64,000 bases of DNA from Nymphaea colorata (taxonomy: Eukaryota > Streptophyta > Magnoliopsida > Nymphaeales > Nymphaeaceae). The notes under the pieces are model-generated. The model made no database searches. It was not told where the DNA came from and saw only the letters and a list, made by a program, of their open reading frames with translations. Made by a program: the position numbers and the translations under genes. How positions within the stretch are numbered: the first letter of the stretch is position 1; each line of letters opens with the position of its first letter. Below are positions 1 to 12,731 of this stretch, piece after piece. The DNA lies in contig NC_045149.1 of assembly GCF_008831285.2 (NCBI RefSeq), positions 12,466,629 through 12,530,628 on the forward strand. Direction: 5' to 3'.

Positions 1-2230
1 CATCAAATCTCTGATTCCAGTCCATAACTTCCCTGAATATATCTCCTGACATGTGTATTGTTCTAATATACTTTGAACTAACTAGAGTATGTAAGCAAGT
101 TAAGACTATAAAGTTGTGCATATGTGGGCTACTGACCTTCATATTCCTTAGCCAGATCCCATTCACAGTTATGATGTACTAAGGTTGCTTGAAAAATAAA
201 GTCGAGATACAAATGAATATATTTTCATATACTCATAGGTTACCGACATTATTTGTTATTCCAATTACATGTAGATGCAAAGAACGCAAGTTATGCATGA
301 TATAAATGTATATGACACACAATCATGTCATCACAAGAACCAAATGCATAGGTTAACAGTCAAACTACTGACATTTAAAGGCATGATGCAATACAAATCA
401 CAAGGATATCACATTTCCAATTGCCACTTTTAGTTTTAAAAAAAAAAACCCGAAGGCGCTTTTTAACAATTTACTACTCTTGCTGCAACAGCTTTTCCGC
501 TAATGGCCCTGGTTATACAACTTCCACCTCCCAATAGCAGTTGGTAAATTTCTTTATATAATATAGCTTTCAGGGTGGGGATAGGGAATCTACTGGGCCA
601 AAAGCTCGTTAGGCATTGACCCCATCAGGTCTTGAAGTCTGGGCGGGATCATCACCGTACAATTCTCAACGAGTGTCCAATAGTTCATGTATTACAAATA
701 GTCATTGCATCAATATGTATCTGAATTATCAAAGCATGGGACGGTTTCTCCTCCCACTTCCATTTTCCACCACTATAGACACTGTTCACATAAAAATTGT
801 TAATGTTTAAGGACCGTCGGATATTCAAAAAGATGGACAACCTTGGTTTGATGTCCCGTAATGTTATAGAAAATTAGAGTCATATATTATCGGCAAGATT
901 TTTCTTTGTATTTTCAATGAGAATTTTTTTTCCTTTGGAAATTTCGAGAATTGAAAATTTAAAAATAATGAAAAATGATATTTTTTGTTTTCCTTTTCTT
1001 AAACATATCATATTTTCCTTTTATTGTTCTTCTTTATTTTATTTTGCAAATGGTTTTGGCTGTGATGTGTGAAGTAGAACGGTTCTGGTATATGCATGTC
1101 TCCTTTTGAGTATACTGCATTGAATTAAAGGATTCCCATGCACTATCACCTTATCAAAATGAACTTGGTAAAAATATGCACAATTGCCGTCTTTACAAAC
1201 AGCCATTCCGTTCCTTTTCAAATTCTCAATTTTTAGAGGGATTGGAAATAAACAGTTTGTTCCTTTCTTTCCTCTCATTTCATTCTATTTCATCCAAAAT
1301 AACATTGTTTTCCTTTTCCGTCTTCATTTTTTTCCATCCAAATTCCTCACATATTTATCTTTTCTTGACTTTATTTCCCTTCTATTTGTTTCCATCCAAA
1401 CCGGAACCATGCAAATATAAAGTCTTGCGATCAACAGCGGGCAAAATCTAATTTGTCAAATGAGCTTAGTAAAACGTGTGTAAAAAAGCCTTGAGGGGTG
1501 TGATATAGTTGATCGGACTGAGTGTCATGGTGACGACATGTTTTTTGTTCGATTTCTATGAATGCTATTTCTTTGAACTACAAATAATACATGGTATTCA
1601 AATTGAAAGAAATACCATAAGATCACCCAGGTTTCAAAACAGTCTTTACCTTTACCTCTCACTAACCACCAAAATGTGAGTAAGAAAGAAAACAATGTTC
1701 TTAATTTGCATTTACAGTTGGGAAAATCTCAAAGAACATGACTAATGGTGCGTTTGGATATACAACTAAAAAGGCACTCTAGAAGCAAAATGTTCAAAAT
1801 GTATATTTTTTTGGCTTGTTTGAATGGCTTGAAAACAGTGTTTTCAGAAAAACCAGATCAGTTTTTTGAAAACACTGTTTGTGAAAAAACTACCCTTCAG
1901 GGTATTCATCAAAAATTCAGTTTTCACCTAGCCACCGAAACATATGAAAGATATTTTTTCAAAATTCATAAAAAAAATCATTTTTACAAAACAAGCTTTC
2001 TGAAAAATCATTTTTTCTAGTCATCTGAACACTACCTAAGTTTTGAAATATTTGCTAAATACGTATCAGTTTTAAATTGGGTATGTTTGGTATTTCCTTA
2101 CTTTTGCGGTTACGCTGGGGAAACAAATTATCCTGGTGGAAAGAACGGCGGGTTCTCCCTCTCGGGCTTCCCTTGTGTCCTCGTGCTTTTCTATCTCTCC
2201 TTTTGCTTCCCCTGACCGCCAGTGGCAACC
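1..2230. other. upstream flank, no gene seen
   Basis: AT-rich DNA before the first coding exon of CLPP6. Short frames here have no recognisable domains and are unlike the coding exons downstream. The only structured feature I can support is a MITE at 1746-2036. The last 150 bases before the ATG are pyrimidine-rich and probably hold the CLPP6 promoter and 5' UTR, but I see no convincing TATA box. Confidence 0.5.
1746..2036. mobile_element. MITE, Tourist/Harbinger-like, with strong internal hairpin
   Basis: A roughly 291-bp AT-rich element. The left end reads TGGTGCGTTTGGATATAC. The reverse complement of the right end reads GGTAGTGTTCAGATGAC, an imperfect terminal inverted repeat. It is flanked by TAA at 1743-1745 and 2037-2039, the 3-bp target duplication typical of PIF/Harbinger MITEs. 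A perfect 13-bp inverted repeat (1833-1845 with 1868-1880) lies inside. The superfamily call rests on the short TSD and is tentative. Confidence 0.5.
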
Positions 2231-4593
2231 ATGGTGAGACACACGCTCGCCGTCTCTATCTCTCGCTCCCTCCCCCCTCTCTCTGCCTCTCTCTCACGCT
2301 GGTTTTGCTTCATTTTCAGGCGGCCATTTCTGCACCATTCAATCTTAAGGGTGGTTTTATCAGGCGGCCGTCTGTTCCTTCCTCCCTTAGCAGGTAAAAG
2401 GATTTCCTTTTCAGCTACTCTCAATCTGCTGCCACTAATTCCTTTTCTTTGTTATTTGTTTGATGAAACGCAGACGAGTGGTTTTTTATTACTCTCTGAG
2501 TTGTTGAGTGTGCCTATGTGTGTGTGTGTATGTGCAGGGGTTCGCTTAAGCCCTTCCTTTGCGCATTGCCTAATTCCTCTGGTGAGTATCTTGTTGTGTT
2601 CATCTGCTCTTAATCGAACTGTTTTGCTTATCTAGTGTTTATTACAGGCCTTCTTGGTCTTTTCCAACTGCTAGCATGGTAAGAGCATGAATTTGGCTGA
2701 ATTAGGATTTTGTACTGAACTGTCTGGTTATTTTCCTGCTGCCGAGTGAATTCATCAATTCAGTGATCTTCTGCTCCTTAACACATATAGGTTGTTTAGA
2801 TAAGGTGTTTGTCGAATTATGTTTGCTCTACCTACTTGTTAACCTGGAATTATGTCATTCCGGTCTATGTTATTGGTTTGTAGATTTTAGTTAATATTTT
2901 CTGAGAGATACGGCATGTATTTGGGTTCGGCATACGCATGCGTCTACGTTAGCAAACACACATAGAAACCCGCGCACACACAATATGGGTTCCTTAAAAT
3001 GCATTTTGTTGCTCTCCCAGTAGGACCGTGCTAGAAAACATAGTTCCGGGTAATTTGATTGATCTAAGCTGTCGTTTGAATTTATCCAAATTTACCTAGA
3101 AGAGAGCCAATGTTGCGTTACCTATGTTCAGTGCCGATATCTGCTTTTGAAAGAGGTGAAAATTCAAGGTCTCAGACTGCAAGTAAAATTTAGCAATGAA
3201 AAGTTTGAAGCTTTTTGCAAAATCAATTTAAACCTCTGTTTTTTCCCCTGAAAAATGTAACAGAAATCACGATCTGAAATGTAGATCAAAGAAAAACCTA
3301 ATGATCAAATTCAGAAGTTGGAAACAAGTCGATCCAGCCCCTAAGAAGACTACGCACCACCTTTTCGCAACATAGGATACAGGCCAACCAAAAAAATATA
3401 TGTGTGACAATGTTTAATAATTGATATTTTCTAATATCGTTGCTTGGTCTCATAGTTCTATAACTTTCCATCCTATGAGGTCTCTTGATTGGTGCTGAGC
3501 TCAAAATGGCACAAAGATGTGTTGCTTTGGTTAATAAGTTCCAAAATGTTTACTGATCCCAGGGGATACAAATTTGGAATAAGCTTATAGAGACTACTAT
3601 ACAACAAATAACATGAAAAGTGTTGGTTTCAGGAGATCGAACATCTAATGTTTCTTCACCTGGTGAACCAATCATATTGTTGCAAGCATAGCAAGTAGGT
3701 CGTGCTTTGGAATAAACTTGGAAGAAGCTATTTATTACCAACTTGACCTGTTGGGAATAATGAGAGCATTTCCGAATATTCAAAATTTTATATCAGAAGC
3801 TAATTTTCAGGGAAAACTTGAATTCTAGCAAAAGCCACTCTCTAGGGTTATATTGATTGGTTTGAAAGTCTGAAAGCAAATGTTGTTATGGGGTAATGAT
3901 AGCTGTTTGTACTGAATTCAAGCAATTCATTCACTGTTTAAGGGAATACAACAACATTCCTTTAGAAATCCAAAAAACAATTTTTTTTTTTTGGGGGGAA
4001 ATGGGATATATTTTGCTCCACTGCAGAGAATGTTCTTTCATCCCAAAACCAAAGAGTTTTTATAATGCATCAGAACAACCATTATATGTGATGTGATATA
4101 TTTTATTGTCCATAAAAGCATATTTTGTTATTAGCTAAGTTATATAATCGCCATTTGTTAATAAAGAGAATATCAAAACCTAGAGTAAAGGATTTAATAA
4201 TGAAGCTTGGACTATGTATCAACGGTTAACCCTACTAGAAGGTTTCAATGGAATAATTTCAGGATATCTTATCCCTCTTCTTTTCTAGGGGAAGTGTGGA
4301 GATAAATGACAAGAATATGTTTGGAACATCAATTTGGAGATGATGGAAATGGGGGTTCATGATACTAGGAAAGGGAATCCTAGAACAGTACCATGCATCT
4401 CTTCAAAGCGTAAATATATTCATATTAAAAATCTTACAAGAATTGCTCTTTTTATCATAAGCCTATGATTTAGTTTTTGATGCAGCAATAAAAAGGAAAA
4501 CACTCTATGTCACATGGGTACCAGTACAGGTGCGGTGCATGCATGGATATGAAGTAATGTCAAAAAATGTGGGTGCATGGACAAGACTGGATG

Positions 4594-4626
<33 letters not shown>

Positions 4627-7600
4627 TATTATATAAAAGAAAAATGTATATGACTATATGTACAATAGTAAGAACAAAATAAAATACAAAAAGATGAAAT
4701 GCAGATAAGCATGAAAGGAGTCCCTTTCATGCCCTGCATATGTGTACACATTAAAAAAAAATCATAAAAACTGGACAGTTTTGAGCATGGTCAAAGTTGA
4801 CTGAGACTAGAAAATGATGGACTCGGTCGTGGGTGCGTTGACTGCACCCAACACAGTCAGTGACTATGTTTTAAAACCTAGTGCTTCAGATGTGATTTAT
4901 CTATTCTTCACGGTGTACCTGGCAGGTCAACTTTGTGATTCGGGCCTGGTTTTGTTAACTATTGTTTTTGAAAGAAAAACAATATACAATTTATCATTTA
5001 AACATAAAAAGGTTGAAAAATGACTTGAATACATGTACAACTTAGAAATAAGTCAACCTAATATCAAGTAATGTAATACTCAAGTTGTACTTATTCCATA
5101 ACAAGAAAATCAGGTAATGAAGCTGCTGCTCCTACTCTATAGTTGCATAGTTCAAAAAACTGAGTAGCAAGAATCAATATATTAATGAAAAACAAGTAAA
5201 CAAAAAACATGCTTTAAAATCAATATATTTAACATTTACAACTATACAGTAGTTAATAAATACAGCATGTACATATACACTCTGTAAAACTAAAAGTCAA
5301 AAAGTAGGGAGCCCAATGCCCTAAAAGTTGAAAAAAATAGATAATCATACCTGAAGTTAAGCCTAATTAGCTTCAACTTTTTGTAATTAATAGATGAACA
5401 ATCATTCTAAATTCTTATATTCCATAAGTTAGAAGATTCTTGTCAAAATTAAGGAATTAAATAACTAGTAACTAAATCGCCTCATTTGATAAAAAAGGAC
5501 AAAGTTCATTACTGGGTTCCACCAAGCCGAATGAGTTTTGGTTGTGTCAAACCAAGTTTCAATCAAATCAAATTGAGTTTTGGCCGAGTCAAGCCCAGAA
5601 ACAGCTGACTCAAGCCAAGAAATAGCTGAATTAAGCTGAGATTCAATGAATCAATAAAGAACAAGTCCTCCTACTAGGCTGACCCAATAAAGGGCAGACT
5701 GAAGGATGACTTGGTGGTACCTCCACTTAAACAAGGTGCCTATGCTACTTCATAAACACTTCTTAATAGCTGGTACAAAAGGTAAGGCAGCTGATTCAAT
5801 GGCATCAGCTGCACATAGGGCTTGGTGGTGTATGTCAATGAATTGGTTCACTATAGAAATAAGGCTTTCACTTTCATGGACTTGAGACCAAGCGCCAACG
5901 AGGGACAAAGTTATTTTCCGGAATGGGGATGCAACAACATTGAAAAGATAGTTATCTCAATTCAAACATATATGTGTTGGGTGGTATCAAATCTATGATG
6001 GGGTTACCCAGTACAGTAATCACATTGATCAGCAAGAAGAGTCTACACCCTCCAATTGGAGAATTTGCCATTTTATGCATTTCAACTATTTATTTAATAG
6101 ACGCAAACCATGATCCAGATCTCAAAATATTGTGATTCCAGCCGGCAATGACAATTGAAGACACCATAAGGTTATAGACTAAAAATCTATGGGATGATTC
6201 ATCAATTTATGATAGAACTATAACTCATGGGAAGGGTGTTGTTGAAAAGTTTGGACAGAAACTGGAAAGGATAGGATCCATTTGTTGATTCATTCCAACC
6301 CATTGGTCTAGTTCATTATAAATATAATAACAACAAGATGGGAACACCCATCATCTTGACAAGGATGAGTATGTTGTTCTTTTTTATCCCTTTAAAGTTG
6401 AAGGAAGATTGTCCCATGACGAAAATTTTGATATGATATTGAATTGGTCATATCTATACTGAATGATATAAGTGACTCATTATCCACTTAGTTTTTGGCT
6501 CATAATTAATAAGATAAGGTTATGTACCACAGATGGCTGAGTGGTTCAAGGCTTGGCATTGGAAATGCTTTGTAGGCTTTTGTTTACCAAGGGTTTGAAC
6601 TATTGCTTTCTGAATCTTCGTCTAGTTCACCAACCTTACTAGCCACACAATGTATAAAATACTGATTATATATTGACTGATAAGGTTAGGAATGAAAGCA
6701 TTGTGAGTAGATCTATAATCAAAAAGGGATTTCAAATTGTTCTAGAAGCAAAAGGTACGTTATAACTAGGACAGTTAGTGTATGGGGTCTACTCAATGCC
6801 AAATGCAAGGGCAGATAATAGGTCAATATGAATACTATGTTCTGCCCATAATAAAAGCGTTTGTTGCTGATACTTCTTGTTCGCTCCTTTTTTCACTACC
6901 CAAGCTCTTAAAAGTAAGAGATAAGAGGACCTATATAAGATATGGTTAGAATTCCATCATAATGGCTGGGTTAAGTAATAATAATAGACTACCAGGTAGT
7001 CTATATTTCAAAATCATTCACTAACCTCTCAGATGTGAACTTCAAGGTCGGATCTGGACTGTGAATATGGTATATCGACTTCTTCCATATTCCATTTCAA
7101 ATTTGAACCTGAATATGTGGACATCTGATAAATGAGATACAATGAAAGGTACATCTGATTTGTTGACATCGCTAGTCCTCACACCCATGTTCTCTGAAAT
7201 TGCTTTTCTTATGTATGAGCACCTACACCCACACCCACACCCATGTGATATAGCTTCACAGTGCCTGACTTGGTTGAATTATGATGGCATGTGAATAACA
7301 GGTCCATTTTATAGCTTCTGACAAAGGACATGGAATGCTTAGGCCACTGACATGGTGTAGGTTTGGAACACCTTAGCCTAGGTCCTTAGGCCATTAGAAA
7401 ATGACTTATGTGGTCCTGAAGCATCTCATTCTAGTGGAATGATCTGTATATGAGATATAGTTCTTTCTACCAGAAATTGTACAAGTATCTTTTGTTTGTT
7501 GAAAGTATTGGAAGTCATCTGCCTCACTGCCTGAAATTGGTGTTTTCTTGAAAAAGTCTTCACAGGTCTAATTTTACTTCTCTCTGACAGTCGTTATTAT

Positions 7601-10600
7601 ATTTCCATATTCATAACTCAATTGACTTTGCATCCTGAAGGACTATTAAAACTTGTTAACTTCACATAGGCCTAGTTGGAATTTGTATTCAGTTTGTTCC
7701 GGTGTTTGAAAAATTATTTGACAGTCTCCATAATATCCCATCTTCTGTCTTAGGGAAACATTAGAACAAGCTTGTCCCCTGTCACATGGATTAGAAGTAG
7801 CAATCCTTTTCAAGTTAGTTTTCCTTTTATTGACTTTGGCTTCTAAGATTCCATATGAGGTAAAAGTGACTTAATAGATGAGTCTCAGCTGTTTGCTTAC
7901 AGTTTGCTTCGCTTTCCAACAACATTTACTGTTGATGCCTGAAAGTTAGTTGCATAATCAAGGCTCATATTTTTGTGTTACACTTATTTTATTGCACTAT
8001 TTTGGCTCTTTTCCTAACTTAGATAGCTGCATAAAAGATTTATATGTATATTCACTTTGTGCATGAGTTTTCTCACATTCACCATTTTGTGGTTAGGGTT
8101 ATCCTATAAAAGGAAGGACTTGTCTTCAAATTTTGGTGAAAGACTTAACTACCTGAGTGAATCTAGGTAATTTTCTGGAATATACTTTCTTAAACTTTAC
8201 AGTGTTTAGCTTATTTCTGCAGAAGTATGTATTTTTCTCTCTCAGAGAGTTCATAAATACATAGTTATGTTCCTCTTTCTTGTTCAACTGTGAGGTGAAC
8301 TGCATTTGCCTTGTTCATGAGCCTGAGAGCTTTCTCATCCAAGAAGACCTGGTACCTGCTTAAATGAACCGCCTCAAGGTGATAAGAGCAGCAGAAACAA
8401 TCTCCATGTTTGGACTGAGAATGCCATGGGCAATTTTAAAACAATCCGGCTGGTGCAGGACCACCAGATGAGCACAAGAAATCAAAAGGGGAACGAGTGT
8501 AACCTGGCATTTGAAATGTGAAAAATACAGTTTAATAAGACTTAGTTCTACAATATTGTGTTAGTATCCTACAAATAAAATAATGTGCCTGGAAGGGATA
8601 ATAATTAGGTGAATTTTATGGAAATTTTCCAAGCAGAATAAACATGCATAACCATTTAGACTTCATTAACTACTTCATGAAAAAGTTTTTTTGGATGCCT
8701 TTCTAATTTGAAGATCTGCTGTATTGAAGCCTGTTTGCTGTTTTCAATATAATCTATGATTTTTACTTGTTAAAAATATGTTTGATGCATTACTGTATGC
8801 TTCATTGCACAACCATTTCCTTTCTCATATGTGGGTGGAGTTGATGTACAAATGGCTATCTTTCTTGTTAGAGCTATATAAACTTCATGGTAAAATTTTT
8901 ACTGGTCCATTCTATTCTGTTGATAATATTCCATGTTTTCTTTTCCTCTTATTGATAATAACAATATGTTTTTTTTTCTTTTCTGGTGCATTGTTACAGC
9001 TATGATATTATAGAAGCAAGAAAAGGGAATCCACCCATAATGCCAGCAGTAATGACTCCAGGAGGTCCTCTTGACCTGACATCAGTACTGTTACGCAACC
9101 GCATCATCTTCATAGGGCAGCCAATTAACTCTCAAGTGGCTCAACAAGTCATATCACAGCTTGTCACACTAGCCACCATCGATAGCGAAGCAGATATCTT
9201 GGTCTGTTGTACTATAACCATGTTTTAGTGCTAACCATGTTTTAATGCTCTTTCAGCTCTATTTGATTCATGTGTTTTGGAAGTGATTCTTGCATTTGAC
9301 TTTTATTTTGCAGATATATTTAAATTGCCCTGGTGGAAGTACATACTCTGTCTTAGCTATTTATGACTGCATGTCTTGGGTAAGCTGTACTTATTATTTG
9401 AAACTTGCACCAACATTGCAGCATAATTCTAGTGTATATTTATCCATTTTGCTTGTTTTCTTCCAAAGTTCAAAATCTATGCGACTGTAGTACGGTTTAT
9501 AGCTTATATGTGTGTCGATCTGTTGTTTCTCCTGAAAATTTTGATACTCAAACTAATTTTGCAGCATTGTTCATCTGGATCTTTATCCATCACACTTTCT
9601 GTTTTATTCCAAAGCTCAATAGCCATCTACACTGCTGAGGAAGATGATCTTAAGCCTGCTGTTATGTATAAGTATAACTAAAAATGAATAGGATGAAAAG
9701 CTGAGGAAAATATCAACTCCTACTTCATAAGTGTTCCAGTTAGAATAACCAATTGTTTTAGCCACTGGAGGACGCTATAGGGTCAATAATAACTGTTTCC
9801 TTTTACATTTTGAGGGTAAACCACTAATTGGATAGATATCTTGGCCCATGAGGTGCAAGATTGGCTATGGCTTGTATCTATAGGGACTGTCAAACTCAAG
9901 CTACCACTCTTCTGGCTAACTAGAAGCTGGCTTGTCATAAGTGCATAATGGGTGGGAAGCATATTTTCCAGGTATTGCTCTTTAGAAGCAGGAAGCAAGG
10001 CACTTCTCAAACATAGTGGGAAACACCATTTTTGTCTTGTGGACATGCACGTCCTTTCTTCGCTGTAGAGGAAGCTCACTTTCTATAGAAAGAGCTTCTT
10101 TCTTTCCTGGCATTGTCTTTAGCTCTTTCTTGTTTTTCATTCTACCCTTTTCTTTCTTTATGCTTCCTTCCAGTTTGATTTACTTTTTGCACAGTTCTTT
10201 ACTTCTTTCCCAGTCTATTTTCAATTCTTTCCTCCCACCTTTCTTCGTAAAGCCTAAGGTGTCCCACTTCCAACCTCCAGTTCACACAGTGCTTCGCTTT
10301 TTCGTTTCTCAAGTCGTGGACACTGCAAGGAGTTTTAATTCGAAAATCACGTGAAAGCTAGCAAAATTTTCCTTTGTCTTGCTTGTCAGTCCGTGGATAT
10401 ATGGTGCTACCTGCTGATATCTCAATGTTCATTTGCCTAAGCTGAAAAATCTTTGTCCTTGAGCCTATTGGACCTGGTTTTATGCAGGAATTGTGTTTTA
10501 CCTTGAGTTGGATGGAGACTTAATGGACAAAAAATATGAGTTTTGTTATGCAACCACCTGTCAGATTGATTCCACATACTTGCACCTGTATTTGGATCTT

Positions 10601-11382
10601 GTCCACCAGTTTCACTGTTTGCAGGGAGAGAGCTATATACGATGCTCACTAAGTCAGTTTTCTTCATTGTATAGATAAAACCAAAGGTAGGCACAATATG
10701 TTTTGGCGTAGCTGCAAGCCAAGGGGCTCTTCTTCTTGCTGGAGGAGAAAAGGGAATGCGCTTTGCAATGCCAAATGCACGCATTATGATTCATCAGCCG
10801 CAAAGTGGTTGTGGAGTAAGATTTTCTTTCTACATCTGTTGTAATTACATTATGCTGCATTCTCTATGAGAACATATTACAAGCTATCACATGGGTGCTT
10901 TGAAATGGCTGCTACACCCTTGTCGCACCCATGTCGACGCTGGTGCTTGTGCTTCTCCGACACAGCACATCCGGTTCAGTCAGCCGAACCAGGCCAAAAC
11001 TAGCAATTTTAAATGTGCACACAACTAGCACATAACTATCTCTAGTTCAAAAAAGTTTATATGTAAATATAGATAAATAAGGCTACAAAGCAGTTAAAAT
11101 GTTAAATAGTTATGTAGCAAATGATTTATATGCATATATACACACAGAATTATATACATTCTTGCCACACCCACACCTAAAGTTTTTTCAAAAGTTGGCC
11201 ACATCCGTACCTGCACCCTGCACCCATGTGACATAGATTACAAGATATTCTTTTTACAAGTTTAAAAGTGCATGCTTTTTTGTTGCAAGTTGCTTATCTT
11301 CTAACATTGTAGAAGATGTAAAACTAAATATTTAACATTGTAGAAGATTTAAAACTAACTATTTGTTAAAGCCTGATTTAAG

Positions 11383-11455
<73 letters not shown>

Positions 11456-12731
11456 TCACACACACACACACACATATATATATATGTTAGAACCTTTTTC
11501 TTTGACTTTCTATCTGAGGCGGACCCCAAGGCTTGGCGTGTTGAGTACTGGTCAGTTTTGTTAATAGCAATGACTGTGTGTGTCATGATTCAGCTTGTTT
11601 AGGAAATTTACATTTTGCCATATGGACCTTGGATCAACCAACCTCTTAGCATTGCCAAATTTAGTTATCTTGTTGATGAATACAATTCAGAATTACTTTG
11701 CTTAATAATGATATCAATCCTTTTTGCATCATTGCTTCAGGGTCATGTGGAGGATGTAAAGCGCCAAGTTAATGAAGCAGTTCAATCTCGTCATGTAAGT
11801 TCCTTTTTCACATACATAGGTTGTGAATATTAGCTGATTGTGTATATCATTATTCTCTTTAATCTACGGTTTTGACCATAGTCACAAATAACGTTTCGGA
11901 GTTTTAAATGGTGAGGTTTTGTCTGGCATAATACAGCAGACTTGAGAAACACGGGAAAAAAATGGTATTTTTTTAAAAAAATTAAAAAAAACTAAAAATG
12001 AGGGAAAAATAAAATAAGTGAAAAAATAATAACACAAATATCAAAAGATAAGTAGATTTGAAACAAATAAAAAACAGAAAATAAACAAGAAACTGTTTTG
12101 GCATTAAAAAAATGAAAAAAATGAAAAAAGTGAAAAAAGTGAAAAAAAAAAAGAAAAAAAAGTGAAAAAAACGCAAAAAAAACATTAAAAACACGTTAAA
12201 AAAAGTTAAAACGTGTTTTTAACGTTTTTTAAAAGAACACGTTTTTTTAAGTTTTAAACGGCATTTCATTTTCTCAGTTTTTTTTTTAAATAACGCGTTT
12301 TACTTTTGACTCATATATGGATGTTATATGTGCTATTTTTGTTGAGTAAATTGCCTCTCGGTCTCTGCAGAAAATTGACAGAATGTATGCTGCATTTACT
12401 GGTCAATCATTGGAAAAGGTTCAGCAGTATACTGAGAGGGATCGGTTTCTCTCGTCTTCTGAGGTACTTTCTTAGTATACAATTTTCTTCATGCAATGTG
12501 TCAAGATAGTTGTCTTTCTTGTTCAGTGGAAAAAGACTTGTACTCTCTCTCTCTTGCACACACACACACACACACAAACTTAAACACAAACACATGCACA
12601 CTCCCGAGACAGAAAAAATCGTTTAGAAATAAAAAATTGTGGTACAAAAATTTACATCTACCTTATACATGTGTCTTCTTCAGGCAATGGAGTTTGGACT
12701 TATTGATGGAGTTCTGGAAACAGAGTATTAG
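2231..12731 (+). CDS. CLPP6: plastid ATP-dependent Clp protease proteolytic subunit 6 (nuclear gene, 10 coding exons)
   Basis: Serine peptidase subunit (family S14) of the stromal Clp core, which degrades unfolded proteins delivered by ClpC/ClpD chaperones. Coding exons: 2231-2233, 2320-2393, 2538-2581, 2648-2678, 9000-9201, 9314-9379, 10675-10815, 11741-11794, 12371-12463, 12684-12731. They sum to 756 nt, in frame, 251 residues; Arabidopsis CLPP6 is about 270. Catalytic Ser155 lies in [12 protein letters not shown], His180 in MIHQPQSG and Asp229 in YTERDRFL, so the subunit looks active rather than a ClpR type. Residues 1-51 (start [13 protein letters not shown]) contain no Asp or Glu and are rich in Ser, Arg and Pro, as expected of a chloroplast transit peptide. 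The exons from 9000 on match the family closely. The first four are inferred from splice sites, phase and the open frame, and imply a 6.3 kb intron. Reading through without splicing at 2234 hits a stop in the fourth exon. Confidence 0.9.
2679..8999. other. large CLPP6 intron with decayed repeats
   Basis: A 6.3 kb AT-rich stretch between the inferred transit-peptide exons and the first conserved exon. I see no exon with CLPP6 similarity. It holds an (AT)n(AC)n microsatellite near 4594-4626 and, around it, TGTCACATGGG and GTTGACTGCACCC sequences resembling the ends of the elements at 10884 and 57030. These suggest a decayed relative at about 4505-4885. The rest shows nothing I recognise. Confidence 0.5.
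4594..4626. repeat. (AT)n(AC)n microsatellite
   Basis: Alternating AT dinucleotides run directly into alternating AC dinucleotides. It lies inside the large CLPP6 intron. Confidence 0.85.
10884..11236. mobile_element. hAT-like MITE with perfect 8-bp TSD
   Basis: A 353-bp element in the CLPP6 intron just after the active-site exon. The left end reads CTATCACATGGGTGC. The reverse complement of the right end reads CTATGTCACATGGGTGC, so the termini are inverted repeats. ATTACAAG is duplicated at 10876-10883 and 11237-11244, a perfect 8-bp target-site duplication typical of hAT elements. There is no coding capacity. Related ends occur at 57030-58201 and in decayed form near 4505, 37213 and 53148. 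Confidence 0.8.
11302..11363. repeat. 31-bp tandem duplication
   Basis: Two adjacent 31-bp copies starting TAACATTGTAGAAGAT (11302 and 11333), differing at two or three positions, immediately upstream of the long TA microsatellite. Confidence 0.75.
11386..11486. repeat. (TA)n-(CA)n-(TA)n compound microsatellite
   Basis: About 65 bp of alternating TA, then about 20 bp of alternating CA, then TA again, in a CLPP6 intron. The frames open across it on both strands (poly Tyr-Ile) are artefacts of the repeat. Confidence 0.95.
11876..12315 (-). mobile_element. AT-rich MITE family, copy A
   Basis: The reverse complement matches the element at 55541-55882 along its length, including the TATTATNCC segment, the block before it (TTTGATATTTGTGTTATTA) and the terminal TGTGACTATGGT. 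The left end here reads ACCATAGTCACAAATAACG. The right end is degenerate. It lies in a CLPP6 intron. There is no coding capacity; the superfamily is unknown. Confidence 0.7.

Noticed and set aside
2222-2635. 137-codon frame beginning MATMVRHT over the CLPP6 5' region
   Set aside because: It ignores good donor and acceptor sites and does not continue into the conserved CLPP6 exons. The spliced frame gives an acid-free transit peptide with the right phase.
11359-11602. Frames rich in Tyr-Ile on both strands
   Set aside because: Produced by the TA/CA microsatellite.
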